A DNA stretch of 64,000 bases. Source: Wandonia haliotis. GTDB taxonomy: Bacteria > Bacteroidota > Bacteroidia > Flavobacteriales_D > Crocinitomicaceae. The notes under the pieces are model-generated. The model was not told where the DNA came from, made no database searches, and saw only the letters and a program-made list of their open reading frames with translations. Each line of letters starts with the position of its first letter. The first letter of the stretch is position 1. The position numbers and the translations under genes are program-made. The stretch covers positions 62,001-126,000 of the forward strand of contig NZ_BAAAFH010000007.1 of assembly GCF_039523435.1 (NCBI RefSeq), written 5' to 3'. This document shows positions 1 to 9,240 of this stretch, piece by piece.

Positions 1-860
1 TGGATTCCAGAATTGAGAAAAACACCTTCTATATCGGTGAACTCAATACACTTGTGTTAGATGCATCTTCAATAGAAGATCAGATAACATGGCCGGAGAG
101 CCTTCATCTTCAGGGAATCAGAGCAAATCTTAAAAACAACAAAAAAGATACAATCCTTATTGAAATCATTAAGGCAGTTCAGGATTCTATTAAACGTAAC
201 AATCTACTCATTTCTTTTACGATCTGGGACAGTGGTATGATTACTCTGCTTCCGGTAAAGCTTTATGACACTGCTTCTTTTTCTTTTGCTCCGCAGCTCG
301 TTCAGGTACTTTTTCCTGATACGGACCCGCAGGGAGACATACTGGATATTGAAGAAGGAAGATACGTACTTCCCGAAGAACTACTCAGCTCAAAAACATG
401 GTTGATTATTGGTAGTATTATTCTTGCTGTATTAATTAGTATCGGAATCTGGTGGTACCTGCGCAAACGTAAAACTGTGGAAACAGTTGAAGAAGTGATT
501 GCACTTCCCCTCAGAGAGGAAGCAGAACGTCGTTTACAGGAACTCATGGCGAAAAAATACTGGGCGTCCGGTCAGCAAAAGTTACACTTCATCGAATTGT
601 CTGATATTATGCGCTGGTATGTACAACGTCGTTATCATATTGACGCAATGGAGAAAACTACGATGGAATTAAATGCTGCCATGCGGATGAATCTGATAAA
701 CACTTCACATATTGAAATACTAACAGCATTATTAAAACAGGCCGACTTTGTAAAGTTTGCGAAACTGACGTTACCGGAAGAAGAAGTGATTATTCTTAAT
801 AATCAGGCAATCCGTTTCATTGAGATAACAGAAGAAAAACAGGAAACAACAGAAGAATGA
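1..860 (+). CDS. Membrane protein of the Bat operon (5'-truncated)
   Basis: The reading frame is open back to base 3 without a stop, so the gene begins before the window. A GTG at 54 is only an internal candidate start. The visible part has an N-terminal extracytoplasmic domain, one strong membrane segment (about 405-460 in DNA, rich in I/L/V and ending in a basic RKRK stretch) and a charged cytoplasmic tail. This architecture and its place directly before batA match the DUF4381-like proteins of Bacteroidota Bat operons. The exact role of that family is not known; a membrane partner of the VWA proteins is an inference. The stop overlaps the batA start by 4 bp (ATGA), which suggests translational coupling. 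Confidence 0.75.
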   Translation, partial: DSRIEKNTFYIGELNTLVLDASSIEDQITWPESLHLQGIRANLKNNKKDTILIEIIKAVQDSIKRNNLLISFTIWDSGMITLLPVKLYDTASFSFAPQLVQVLFPDTDPQGDILDIEEGRYVLPEELLSSKTWLIIGSIILAVLISIGIWWYLRKRKTVETVEEVIALPLREEAERRLQELMAKKYWASGQQKLHFIELSDIMRWYVQRRYHIDAMEKTTMELNAAMRMNLINTSHIEILTALLKQADFVKFAKLTLPEEEVIILNNQAIRFIEITEEKQETTEE

Positions 861-1888
861 CAGATTGGTTCGACATACGATTCTGGACCTACGACTTCAT
901 TAATCCCGAAGTTCTGTGGTTGCTTTTGCTTGCTCCTTTGCTCATTGCCTTTCGATTTTGGCGAAATAATAAAAGAAGCTCCCTAACTTTTTCTGCTCCT
1001 TCCCGTGAACTGGAAACCATTTCCGATTCTACACAACAGGTTCTTCCTTTTCTTTCTACATTATTGTTTGCACTTGCAATAACAGGAATTATCTTTGGGA
1101 TCGCTCAACCCTACCGCCTTAGCGAAGAGGAAGAATTTCAAAAAAAATACTCCGAAGGAATTGATATCGTTTTGGCAGTAGACATTTCTGTCAGTATGCT
1201 TGCCCGTGATTTCAAACCCAATCGACTTGAAGCTGCAAAAAATGTAGCTGCAGAGTTTATTGCAAACCGCCCCAATGATAGAATAGGATTGGTGGTATAT
1301 GAAGGAGAAGCCTTTACACAGTGTCCTTCTACAACCGACCATCGGATTCTTCTGGAAAGCCTCAAAAATGTTGAAGCAGGAGTCTTAAACACCAATCGTA
1401 CAGCCATCGGAATGGGACTTGGTCTTGCTGTAGCCCGGCTGCGCAGTGATGAATTAAAAAGTAAAGTCGTTATCCTTATGTCAGACGGTGTTTCTAATGC
1501 CGGAGATATTGATCCCGTTACCGCTGCCGAACTCGCAAAAGCAAAAGGAGTAAGAGTATACACCATTGGTGTTGGATCCAAAGGAACAGCTCCCATGCCT
1601 GTCAATACACCTTTTGGTATTCGCTACCAGCAAATGCAGGTTGACATTGATGAAGAAGCCTTAACCCGTGTTGCGCAAATGACAGGAGGAGAGTATTTCA
1701 GAGCAACAGATGAAACCAGTCTGAGAGAAATCTACCAGACGATTGACACCATGGAAAAGACAAAAGTCAACGTACTGGAATATCGGGTTGATCCACCTGT
1801 AAAAGCAATTCCATTTTATGTATTCGCTCTTGTGTTACTAACAGGTGGTTTTATTGTTTCACAAACAATCGAAAAACGAGTCGTTTAA
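857..1888 (+). CDS. batA: BatA, von Willebrand factor A domain membrane protein
   Basis: 343 aa, normal length for BatA. Two membrane segments at about residues 18-33 and 64-82 precede a VWA domain, and a third lies near 315-335. The MIDAS metal-binding motif DISVS is at 109-113, with the downstream Thr and Asp positions (NTNRT, SDG) typical of VWA folds. Bat proteins were linked to aerotolerance in Bacteroides and probably assemble a membrane complex facing the periplasm; the molecular activity is unresolved. The gene overlaps its upstream neighbour by 4 bp and lies 3 bp before batB, so it is part of one transcript. Confidence 0.92.
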   Translation: MTDWFDIRFWTYDFINPEVLWLLLLAPLLIAFRFWRNNKRSSLTFSAPSRELETISDSTQQVLPFLSTLLFALAITGIIFGIAQPYRLSEEEEFQKKYSEGIDIVLAVDISVSMLARDFKPNRLEAAKNVAAEFIANRPNDRIGLVVYEGEAFTQCPSTTDHRILLESLKNVEAGVLNTNRTAIGMGLGLAVARLRSDELKSKVVILMSDGVSNAGDIDPVTAAELAKAKGVRVYTIGVGSKGTAPMPVNTPFGIRYQQMQVDIDEEALTRVAQMTGGEYFRATDETSLREIYQTIDTMEKTKVNVLEYRVDPPVKAIPFYVFALVLLTGGFIVSQTIEKRVV

Positions 1889-1891
1889 TTC

Positions 1892-3049
1892 ATGAAAGAA
1901 CAAATAACATATAAATCATCATGGATTACAATTGGAGTAATTATCTGGGAAGTTTTGTTCTGGGGAGTCTTCTTATTACTTGGGTTTACCCTCGGTTGGA
2001 ATGTTCTCACGGATGAAATACCACCCAGCGGTGAACAATTAAGATTTGAACATCCCCGTTTACTTCTTTTACTGGTCGTTCTTCCTTTATTTATTATATT
2101 ATTCTTGTTCAATATCCGTTGGCGAAATAAGGTTTTGTTCCAGTTTTCAAACCGATTACGAGGAATTATTTTCTCTCCCCTATCCTCTTCTAATACATTT
2201 CTCCGTTTCTTCTTTTTCAGAAACGCTTTTGCTTTCCTGATTATTGCACTCGCCAACCCCCAGTTTGGCAGCAAAGATGTTGGAGGGAAAGCAGAGAGTA
2301 TGGAAATCATTGTAGCACTGGACATCTCAAAATCCATGCTTGTTCCTGATATGGATCAACGTATAAATCGATTATCAGCAGCAAAAACCGGACTGATTCA
2401 ATTAATCAATCAGTTACATGGTGATAAGATCGGACTGATCGTATTTGCAGGTAAAGCCTATCCTCAATTACCGTTAACCAATGACTACGGAGCCGCTAAA
2501 CTTTTTATCAATGAGATATCCACGGATATGATCTCTAATCAGGGGACTAATATTCCTGATGCATTACAGTTAGCTCTGGAATCCTTTTCCGGTGACGAAA
2601 CTTCAAAAGCAATTGTTGTTATTACAGATGGAGAAAATCACGAAGGGAATACAGACGAAGTAATGTCTCTGATTCGTGAGAAAAACATTATTGTTCATGC
2701 CATCGGGTTAGGTTCATCAAAGGGCGGACCGGTTCCGGAACCCAGAGGAGGTTTCAAAAAAGACGAAAACGGGGAAATTGTTGTTTCCCGTGTTAACCCA
2801 GAACTTGTTAAAAACATTGCTGAAACCGGTGGTGGAACATTTTTAATGGAATCATCCCGTTATCCGAACTTCAAACCACTTATTGAAGCAACACAGAGAA
2901 TGGAAAAAGGAACAGTAGACAGTGCTTCGTTTAAAATAAGCCAGCAACACGGAACAACATTTGCACTACTTTCTCTGCTATTTCTTATTCTATCCATGAT
3001 CTGGACAGACAGCAGATTGGGATTGTTTACTAATTTGATAAAATCATGA
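1892..3049 (+). CDS. batB: BatB, second VWA domain membrane protein
   Basis: 385 aa. Hydrophobic segments lie at about 12-33, 55-74 and 108-121, followed by a VWA domain whose MIDAS motif DISKS is at 144-148; a C-terminal membrane helix lies near 350-370. It is a paralogue of the preceding BatA, and the pair is the usual core of the Bat locus. An additional N-terminal hydrophobic helix distinguishes it from BatA here. The stop codon overlaps the batC start (ATGATGA), so translation of batB and batC is probably coupled. Confidence 0.92.
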   Translation: MKEQITYKSSWITIGVIIWEVLFWGVFLLLGFTLGWNVLTDEIPPSGEQLRFEHPRLLLLLVVLPLFIILFLFNIRWRNKVLFQFSNRLRGIIFSPLSSSNTFLRFFFFRNAFAFLIIALANPQFGSKDVGGKAESMEIIVALDISKSMLVPDMDQRINRLSAAKTGLIQLINQLHGDKIGLIVFAGKAYPQLPLTNDYGAAKLFINEISTDMISNQGTNIPDALQLALESFSGDETSKAIVVITDGENHEGNTDEVMSLIREKNIIVHAIGLGSSKGGPVPEPRGGFKKDENGEIVVSRVNPELVKNIAETGGGTFLMESSRYPNFKPLIEATQRMEKGTVDSASFKISQQHGTTFALLSLLFLILSMIWTDSRLGLFTNLIKS

Positions 3050-3780
3050 TGAGTAAACTTTGGATACATATTATTTTTCTTTTCGCTCTATCGAACGGTA
3101 TTTCTGTAGTTGCTCAGGAATGGCGTGCAAGTTTTAAACAAGGGCAGGAAGCTTTTGGAAACGGGAATTATCAGGAAGCACTAAAACATTTTCGGGATGC
3201 GCAAAGCCTCGCTCCTGAGGGAGTTAATATCACTGACCTGATTAATCAGTCGGCCTACCGCTCCGGAAGTTTTAAAGACGCCGTAAAAGGATATGAAGAG
3301 GCTACTGAAAACGCAACCAGTAAAACAGATAAAAGCACTGCTAATTATAACCTTGGGAATGCCTATTTCAAGGATAAACAAACCGATAAAGCTATAGAAG
3401 CCTATAAAGAAGCACTCCGGCAAGATCCGAATAATGAAAAAGCCAGGTATAATCTGGCTTATGCATTGCGACAACAGCAACAGGAAAACGAAAATAAAGA
3501 TCAAAACAACGACCAGAATCAAGATAATCAGAATGATGAAAATCAGGATTCAGGGGATCAAAATGAAAATCAGGATCAACAGGACAATCAAAACAATAAC
3601 GAGAATAAAGACGACTCCTCTTCTGAAAAGAAAAACGGGCAAAACGGACAGCTTTCACAAGATCAGACAGAACAATTACTGGATGCACTGATGAAAGCAG
3701 AAGAGAAATCCAAAGAGAAGATGGACAAAGAAAAAGACAAAGGAGTTCCCGTTTCAGAACATAAAAAGAAAGACTGGTAG
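3046..3780 (+). CDS. batC: BatC, TPR protein with acidic low-complexity tail
   Basis: 244 aa. The signal peptide (about 1-23, ending VVAQ) is followed by tetratricopeptide repeats over roughly 25-145, the clearest being the one with NLGNAYFKDKQTDKAIEAY. Residues about 148-205 are almost pure N/D/Q/E, followed by a lysine/glutamate-rich end. This is the usual BatC plan: a periplasmic TPR scaffold with a disordered tail. It likely bridges the VWA proteins and BatD/BatE. Two adjacent ATGs at 3046 and 3049 are possible starts; the first overlaps the batB stop. Confidence 0.88.
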   Translation: MMSKLWIHIIFLFALSNGISVVAQEWRASFKQGQEAFGNGNYQEALKHFRDAQSLAPEGVNITDLINQSAYRSGSFKDAVKGYEEATENATSKTDKSTANYNLGNAYFKDKQTDKAIEAYKEALRQDPNNEKARYNLAYALRQQQQENENKDQNNDQNQDNQNDENQDSGDQNENQDQQDNQNNNENKDDSSSEKKNGQNGQLSQDQTEQLLDALMKAEEKSKEKMDKEKDKGVPVSEHKKKDW

Positions 3781-3781
3781 C

Positions 3782-5533
3782 ATGAAGAGTTTCATTTTTT
3801 TCATATCACTGCTATTTGTTGCAATCGGATTTGCACAGGATGAACAGTTTAAGGCTACTTTAAAACTCAATCCTTCACAAATACAGACAAATGAAACCTT
3901 TGAGGTCATTGTGGAAGCCAATACAAACGGGACGGTTGACATTGAATTCCCTGATGAAATCAGTGTTCTTAACCGAACCAAACAAATTCAGTCTTCCGGA
4001 GGAAACTGGACCGTTATTGTAAACGGAAAACCGGTTAACTCAGGGAAAACGGAAACGACGTATGTTTTCAAATACATTGCACGCGCGTCCAGAAAAGGAA
4101 CTTACCTGATAAAGAACGCTTCTTATAAGCACAGTAAAGGAGTAATTGAGCTAAATCCGCTGACTATTCAGATTACTGAAGCTCCACCTGTCTCTAATTC
4201 AGTGAAAAGTAATCTTGGGAAACCATTTTTTGGTATCATTAATACCAGTAGATCCGAAGTTTATATAGGCGAACCGGTTATTATTTCGTCGAAAGTATAC
4301 TCCAGAGGACGTATTACAGACGTTGGAGATTATCAACCATTATCGATTGAAGGAATTGCACACAAAACAGATCTTTTCAAAAACCTGGACAATCTTCAGG
4401 TTAAAAATGAGAAGATTGAAGGAATAGGATTCCAAACAATGAAAATTTCAGAAGATCTTGTTATTCCTCAGGAAGCAGGCGAAATAATCTGTACACCGTT
4501 TAGTATTCAGTTAGGATATCAGGGAAATTTCTTTTTTACCGATTATACCCGCATTCAATCAGGAAGCTCACGTATAAAAGTCCGTCCGTTACCATCAGGA
4601 GCACCCAATGGTTTTAGCGGAGCCGTAGGGGATTTTAAAGTTACAACGAAACTTGAAGCAAATGATCTGAAAGAAGGGGATGTTTTTGTATACACCGTCA
4701 GGCTAGAAGGGAAAGGGAATATCCATTTATTGAGCACTCCTGAACTCAATCTCCCGGAAGCATTTGAACAATACGGAGACCCTGTAAAAAAGGAAAATAT
4801 ATCCCTCGGTTATCAGGGTGGTGAAGGCTCCATTGAGTATGAATTTACCATTCAGGCTCAGGAAGGCGGAGAATATGATTGGCATCCGATGTACTTTTCC
4901 TATTTCAACCCTAAAGATAAACGATACGTTTCCATTGAAATTCCCAAAGAAAAACTGTCGATAAAGAAAAGTGAATTTGAAGCAGTAGCGGATGGTAGCA
5001 TACAGCGGGATGTTCAGGTAAAAGGGAAAGGGCTGCGTTATATCTCAGATACCCCATCTTTGAAAGACGATCATTTCCTTATCGAAACCATTATTTTCTG
5101 GACTTTTATTCTTCTCATTCCGCTTGTCGCTGTCGGATCAGGAGTTATTTTGAAAAAACGACGGGATAACGGAGATGAAATTGCTGCTGCGGGGTTAAGT
5201 AAGCGCGCATCAAAATTAGCACAAAGAGAGCTCGCCAAAGCACAGGAATTATGGAATAAAGGAGATATTAAATCTTTTGCAGACGAAGGTCTTCGGGCAC
5301 TACAGGCATATCTTGCGAAAAAAATGAAATGTGTACCTTCCGAACTTTCAAAAGAGAGTATAGAAGCGGCTTTTTCAGCACATTCGATTTCAGAGAAAGA
5401 CCGTAACGAATGGTTTGCTATTCTTGAAAAACTTGAATTCATAAAATATACCAGTTTTAGTACGGACAAGGAAGAAAATCTTCCGGATAGAATGCGTTCA
5501 ATAATTACTAACCTCGATCAGTCATGGAGTTAA
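3782..5533 (+). CDS. batD: BatD family protein
   Basis: 583 aa, typical length for BatD. It has a cleavable signal peptide (cleavage likely after FAQ at about residue 19), a long beta-rich periplasmic region with repeated Ig-like stretches, a single membrane helix at about 437-457 and a cytoplasmic, mostly helical tail of about 120 aa. It starts 1 bp after the batC stop and overlaps batE by 10 bp. The family is found in Bat operons of Bacteroidota and spirochaetes; no enzymatic motif is visible, so a structural role in the Bat complex is inferred. Confidence 0.88.
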   Translation: MKSFIFFISLLFVAIGFAQDEQFKATLKLNPSQIQTNETFEVIVEANTNGTVDIEFPDEISVLNRTKQIQSSGGNWTVIVNGKPVNSGKTETTYVFKYIARASRKGTYLIKNASYKHSKGVIELNPLTIQITEAPPVSNSVKSNLGKPFFGIINTSRSEVYIGEPVIISSKVYSRGRITDVGDYQPLSIEGIAHKTDLFKNLDNLQVKNEKIEGIGFQTMKISEDLVIPQEAGEIICTPFSIQLGYQGNFFFTDYTRIQSGSSRIKVRPLPSGAPNGFSGAVGDFKVTTKLEANDLKEGDVFVYTVRLEGKGNIHLLSTPELNLPEAFEQYGDPVKKENISLGYQGGEGSIEYEFTIQAQEGGEYDWHPMYFSYFNPKDKRYVSIEIPKEKLSIKKSEFEAVADGSIQRDVQVKGKGLRYISDTPSLKDDHFLIETIIFWTFILLIPLVAVGSGVILKKRRDNGDEIAAAGLSKRASKLAQRELAKAQELWNKGDIKSFADEGLRALQAYLAKKMKCVPSELSKESIEAAFSAHSISEKDRNEWFAILEKLEFIKYTSFSTDKEENLPDRMRSIITNLDQSWS

Positions 5534-6267
5534 GAAAGTTGTTCTATATATGGGTTTCCTTATTTTTTGTAACTACTGCTCCGGCACAAACACAGTTTGA
5601 ATCCGGGAAGAAGGCTTATGAAGAAGAGGAGTATCAAAATGCATCCGATTTATTTCTTGAACATATTACTGCATTTCCACTGGATGCTGAGGCTTTTTAT
5701 AACCTGGGAAATGCATATTATAAACAAAAGAAATATCCCCATGCGATATGGGCGTATGAAAAATGCCTGAAAATCAAACCGAACCACGAAGATGCGCTTT
5801 TCAATGTCCGCATGGCGTATGAAAAAACCGGGCTGTCAGGAGAATGGAAGAGTAATACAGGGATCTTATATAGGCTATTATTTTCATCCGGTAAAAACTT
5901 CTGGGCAATTCTCACTTTGATTTTTCTTATTCCTCTTGGTGTCAGTCTTTTTTATTTCTTCTTTGCGACCGGTGCAATCCGAAAACGCTTAGCTCTTTCC
6001 GGTATAAGTATTTCGCTTATTCTTGCACTATTAACGCTCGGATTATCTATCTGGCACTATACCTATCTTACTTCAGAGAAATATGGCATTGTCACGCTTG
6101 CTACCACCAATGCGAAAGCGTCTCCCAGTAATTCAGACAAGACCTTATTCTCTATTCCTGGAGGTCAACGTGTCAAGTTGATCCGCGAGAATCAAGAATG
6201 GGTAGAAATCCGTCTTACTCAGGATAATGTCGGTTGGGTAAAGAAATCAGAAATACAAACGTATTAA
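5524..6267 (+). CDS. batE: BatE, TPR and SH3-like domain membrane protein
   Basis: 247 aa. A signal-like N-terminus (1-22) is followed by TPR repeats (about 25-100, including AFYNLGNAYYKQKKYPHAIW), two membrane helices at about 123-148 and 156-178, and a C-terminal SH3-like domain (about 188-247) with the motif VKLIRENQEWVEI and the closing GWVKKSEI. This combination is characteristic of BatE. It is the last Bat gene: the next gene converges with it, and the two stop codons abut with no base between them (TAA TTA at 6265-6270). Confidence 0.88.
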   Translation: MELRKLFYIWVSLFFVTTAPAQTQFESGKKAYEEEEYQNASDLFLEHITAFPLDAEAFYNLGNAYYKQKKYPHAIWAYEKCLKIKPNHEDALFNVRMAYEKTGLSGEWKSNTGILYRLLFSSGKNFWAILTLIFLIPLGVSLFYFFFATGAIRKRLALSGISISLILALLTLGLSIWHYTYLTSEKYGIVTLATTNAKASPSNSDKTLFSIPGGQRVKLIRENQEWVEIRLTQDNVGWVKKSEIQTY

Positions 6268-6654
6268 TTATTTGCGGAGCGCAACTTTTAGCAGTAACAT
6301 AATCCATCCTGCTATCATTAAAGTCCCTCCAACCGGAGTAGCGATTACCAAAGGGATTGGTGCATCTCCCCCACCATTTTTCAGGAAAACAAGTCCAAAA
6401 ATAGAGCCGGAAAACAAAACAACACCGGCTTTGATTAACACTGTTCCGACTTTAACCAACTCCTTTGGCCAAAGAGAAAGCAAAAGCAGGGACAAGCCCA
6501 TATACAACATATAATCTACTCCCGTTTGGTACGACTCCAGTAATTGCTCCGTAAGCACCTTTTCCAGCGCATGTGCTCCCATTGCTCCACCTGTAATAGC
6601 AAGAATCATCAGAACAATTCCCCATATAGCAGAGCCTTTCGATTTAATTTCCAT
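6268..6654 (-). CDS. DUF423 family small membrane protein
   Basis: 128 aa with four hydrophobic segments (about 8-28, 48-62, 72-92, 104-124). The N-terminal GAMGAHALEKVL and the Gly-rich TPVGGTLMIAGW near the end match the DUF423 (YgdD-like) family. Function is unknown; these are inner-membrane proteins. It is the last gene of the minus-strand bamD-rpoZ-coaBC-porD-recN unit and overlaps the recN end by 11 bp, so it probably depends on that transcript. Confidence 0.85.
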   Translation of the reverse strand: MEIKSKGSAIWGIVLMILAITGGAMGAHALEKVLTEQLLESYQTGVDYMLYMGLSLLLLSLWPKELVKVGTVLIKAGVVLFSGSIFGLVFLKNGGGDAPIPLVIATPVGGTLMIAGWIMLLLKVALRK

Positions 6655-8305
6655 GTGTCTTCAATAATACCGCAGCATTTTCCTGTGCCGCATCTGTTAA
6701 ATTTTTTCCGGACATTAACTTCGCTATCTCGACAATACGATCTTCCTCCGTCAACCGTATCACCTCTGTAACCGTTCTGTTGGATTGTGTTGATTTATTG
6801 ACCGAAAGATGAATATGTCCTGATGCCGCAACCTGAGGCAAATGTGTAATCGCCATTAATTGACGATGTGTTCCCATCTTTCGCAGTAAAAGACCAATAC
6901 GTCCGGCAACATCACCCGATACTCCCGTATCAATTTCATCAAAAATCAAGGTAGGCAACTGCTTTCGCTCACTAAACAACGTCATTACCGCTAACATAAA
7001 ACGGCTCAACTCCCCACCCGAAGCCGATTTATCAATAGGCTGAATAGCTACTCCCTGATTAGGAGAAAAGCATAAATCAACACTTTCAAACCCACTTCGG
7101 TCTGCATTTGTTTTTTCCGTAAACCTAAATTCTGCTCGTGATCCTTCCAACTTCAACTCTTCCAACAATGGCAAAATTTCTTTTACGATAACCGGAGCTA
7201 CTTTTCTCCGTTTTTCAGACAGAATTTTGCCTGCTTGTTGCCAATTACCAAAGAACTTTTCCAGTTTTTTATGTTCCTTTTCAAGTTTTTCTTCCAGTGC
7301 AGAAAAACTCTCATTCTGACCGGATAACTCATCCAGATAGCTCTTTAATTCTACCTGATCCTTTTTATTATGCTTTTTCAGTATACGTTGAAAATCATCG
7401 ACAACACCAACAAGCCAATCCAATCGACCGGGGTTAACCGCAATACCTTCCGCGTAATTGTTTAACTCCGCACTAATATCGTTCATTTCAATCACAACCG
7501 AACTGATCCGATTTTCATACTCCTGCAGGCTTTCATCAAATTGCGCTGATTTCCGCAACAGGTTTTCCAATCGTTTCAATAACGCAACTATACCGTCTCC
7601 GGAATCAGTTATTTCAACTGATTCCTGAATATTTTTTAGTAAAAACTCAGCATTTTCTGACTTCTTCAACTCCAGAATCAGCTCGTCATAATTATTCTCT
7701 TTAAAATTGAGTTTTTCGAGCTCTTCTACCTGAAAACGAATATAATCCTGCTGCTGTAAGGATTCACTTAACCCGGTTTCCAACTCACGGATTAACTTCT
7801 CCTGCGCTTTGTAGGCATCAAAAGCCTCCTTATACGCTTCCAGCTCAGGAATACAGCTTCCTAAAACATCCAGCAGATTAAGCTGAAATGACTTATCTTT
7901 TAGCTGTAACGTCTGGTGTTGCGAATTTATCTGTACAAGTTTGTCTGTCAGCTCCTTTAATACTGACAAGGGAACCGGTGTATCATTCACAAACGCTCTC
8001 GATTTTCCCTGGGGAAGAATTTCTCTTCGGATGATACAATATGGATCATACTCGAGTTCTTTGCTCGCGAAGAATCCCGAAAGATTATAATCACCGATCA
8101 TCCAATGTCCCTCGACAACCGTTTTCGCTTCCTGATTGCGTATAACAGAAAAGTCCGCCCGGTTTCCCAGAAGGAGATGCAATGCCCCAAGTAAAATAGA
8201 TTTCCCGGATCCCGTTTCACCGGTAATTACAGTTAATCCCTTATCAAAATCAAGATCGACATTATCAATTAATGCGAAATTACGTATAGACAGATTTTTT
8301 AACAT
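6644..8305 (-). CDS. recN: DNA repair protein RecN
   Basis: 553 aa, full length for RecN. This SMC-like ATPase takes part in double-strand break repair. The Walker A motif GETGSGKS is at 29-36. A long helical coiled-coil region spans about 150-380. The ABC signature ASGGELSRFML and Walker B with IFDEIDTGVSG lie in the C-terminal half, followed by the usual ITHLPQVAA His-switch segment. The start ATG shares one base with the porD stop region, so the two genes are packed end to end in the same operon. Confidence 0.96.
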   Translation of the reverse strand: MLKNLSIRNFALIDNVDLDFDKGLTVITGETGSGKSILLGALHLLLGNRADFSVIRNQEAKTVVEGHWMIGDYNLSGFFASKELEYDPYCIIRREILPQGKSRAFVNDTPVPLSVLKELTDKLVQINSQHQTLQLKDKSFQLNLLDVLGSCIPELEAYKEAFDAYKAQEKLIRELETGLSESLQQQDYIRFQVEELEKLNFKENNYDELILELKKSENAEFLLKNIQESVEITDSGDGIVALLKRLENLLRKSAQFDESLQEYENRISSVVIEMNDISAELNNYAEGIAVNPGRLDWLVGVVDDFQRILKKHNKKDQVELKSYLDELSGQNESFSALEEKLEKEHKKLEKFFGNWQQAGKILSEKRRKVAPVIVKEILPLLEELKLEGSRAEFRFTEKTNADRSGFESVDLCFSPNQGVAIQPIDKSASGGELSRFMLAVMTLFSERKQLPTLIFDEIDTGVSGDVAGRIGLLLRKMGTHRQLMAITHLPQVAASGHIHLSVNKSTQSNRTVTEVIRLTEEDRIVEIAKLMSGKNLTDAAQENAAVLLKTHGN

Positions 8306-9240
8306 CAGGCAGTCAGAATTTCCTCGTACTTCGTTCCGTTGGCCGGATCCAGTTTTTTGAGAAGTGCCACAATTTCGTTTTTTTCAGCCATTTCCGCTTT
8401 AGAGAATAGTCCCTTTAGCTCATTTAACTTGGAAGACAGAAAAATCTGCATATTAACAGACCCGGGACGCGACTGTTGAATAGGTTCCAACTCTTTTAAT
8501 GTTTCTAATATTACGTTACGTCCTTTGGCAATATCCGTATACAATATATCCAACCCTTTTCTATGGTATTCATAATACACTTTCCTAAGAGGTGAAAAAT
8601 ACTGTTGAAGCGCATTATCAATCAGATAGAAACGGTTTCTCTTGCGGGAGTCATTTGATCTCCAACCGTCACCTTCTCCTCCCTGAGACAAGGTCACTAT
8701 CTGTTGTGCCATTTCAAAATACTTCGTTCCACCTTCCAACGAGAACGAGTCATAATCATACCCCAAAATCATGTAAGCATAAAAAGCAAGAATAGACGTC
8801 AGGTTATCCCGGAATTGATTTGGCGAATATTGCAAAATCTGATTTCTGTCAAATCTGAAATCAAGATTGTTGTCTTTAAAACTAAAAATAGTTGTGGTAT
8901 AGTTTGAGTTGTAAACCGGTCGCGTAGCATTAATCTGTATCGAACCACTATACTGTCCTGTTGAGGGGATATTTTCAATACTCAACTGAATAATACAATT
9001 AATCCGCTCTTCTATCTCAAATTCATCTTTCGTCCACCTGGTATTATTCATGAACTCCTTCACAACATTCGTAATGTTGTCAATGATATCTTTATCAACA
9101 GTAGTGATCTGCAGCTTCGGATCCGTAACGAGATTCACCTCACAAAGCAACTCCTGAGCTTTTGAACTGGTAACGGTCATTACCGCTGCTATTACCCATA
9201 ACTTACTTACTCTGATGAATTTCTCTAGCATAATCAACAA
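8305..9240 (-). CDS. porD: DUF4835 / PorD-like type IX secretion protein
   Basis: About 308-311 aa. The earliest start is at 9240; the internal Met four codons in (9231) gives a tidier signal peptide ending in SSKA before QELLCEVNL. Conserved features of the family include the N-terminal LLCEVNLVTDPKLQ, a central FRDNLTSILAFYAYMILGYDYDSFSLEGG-type segment (about 150-180) and the motif RKVYYEYHRKGLDIL. DUF4835 proteins are annotated as PorD, linked to type IX secretion in Bacteroidota. The position between coaBC and recN is the usual one in Flavobacteria. It overlaps coaBC by up to 38 bp. Confidence 0.82.
   Translation of the reverse strand: MLIMLEKFIRVSKLWVIAAVMTVTSSKAQELLCEVNLVTDPKLQITTVDKDIIDNITNVVKEFMNNTRWTKDEFEIEERINCIIQLSIENIPSTGQYSGSIQINATRPVYNSNYTTTIFSFKDNNLDFRFDRNQILQYSPNQFRDNLTSILAFYAYMILGYDYDSFSLEGGTKYFEMAQQIVTLSQGGEGDGWRSNDSRKRNRFYLIDNALQQYFSPLRKVYYEYHRKGLDILYTDIAKGRNVILETLKELEPIQQSRPGSVNMQIFLSSKLNELKGLFSKAEMAEKNEIVALLKKLDPANGTKYEEILTA

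Noticed and set aside
1138..1605. 155-codon minus-strand ORF inside batA
   Set aside because: Antisense shadow of the VWA coding region, with no domain or start context.
5071..5469. 132-codon minus-strand ORF inside batD
   Set aside because: Shadow of a strongly supported gene; low-complexity translation.
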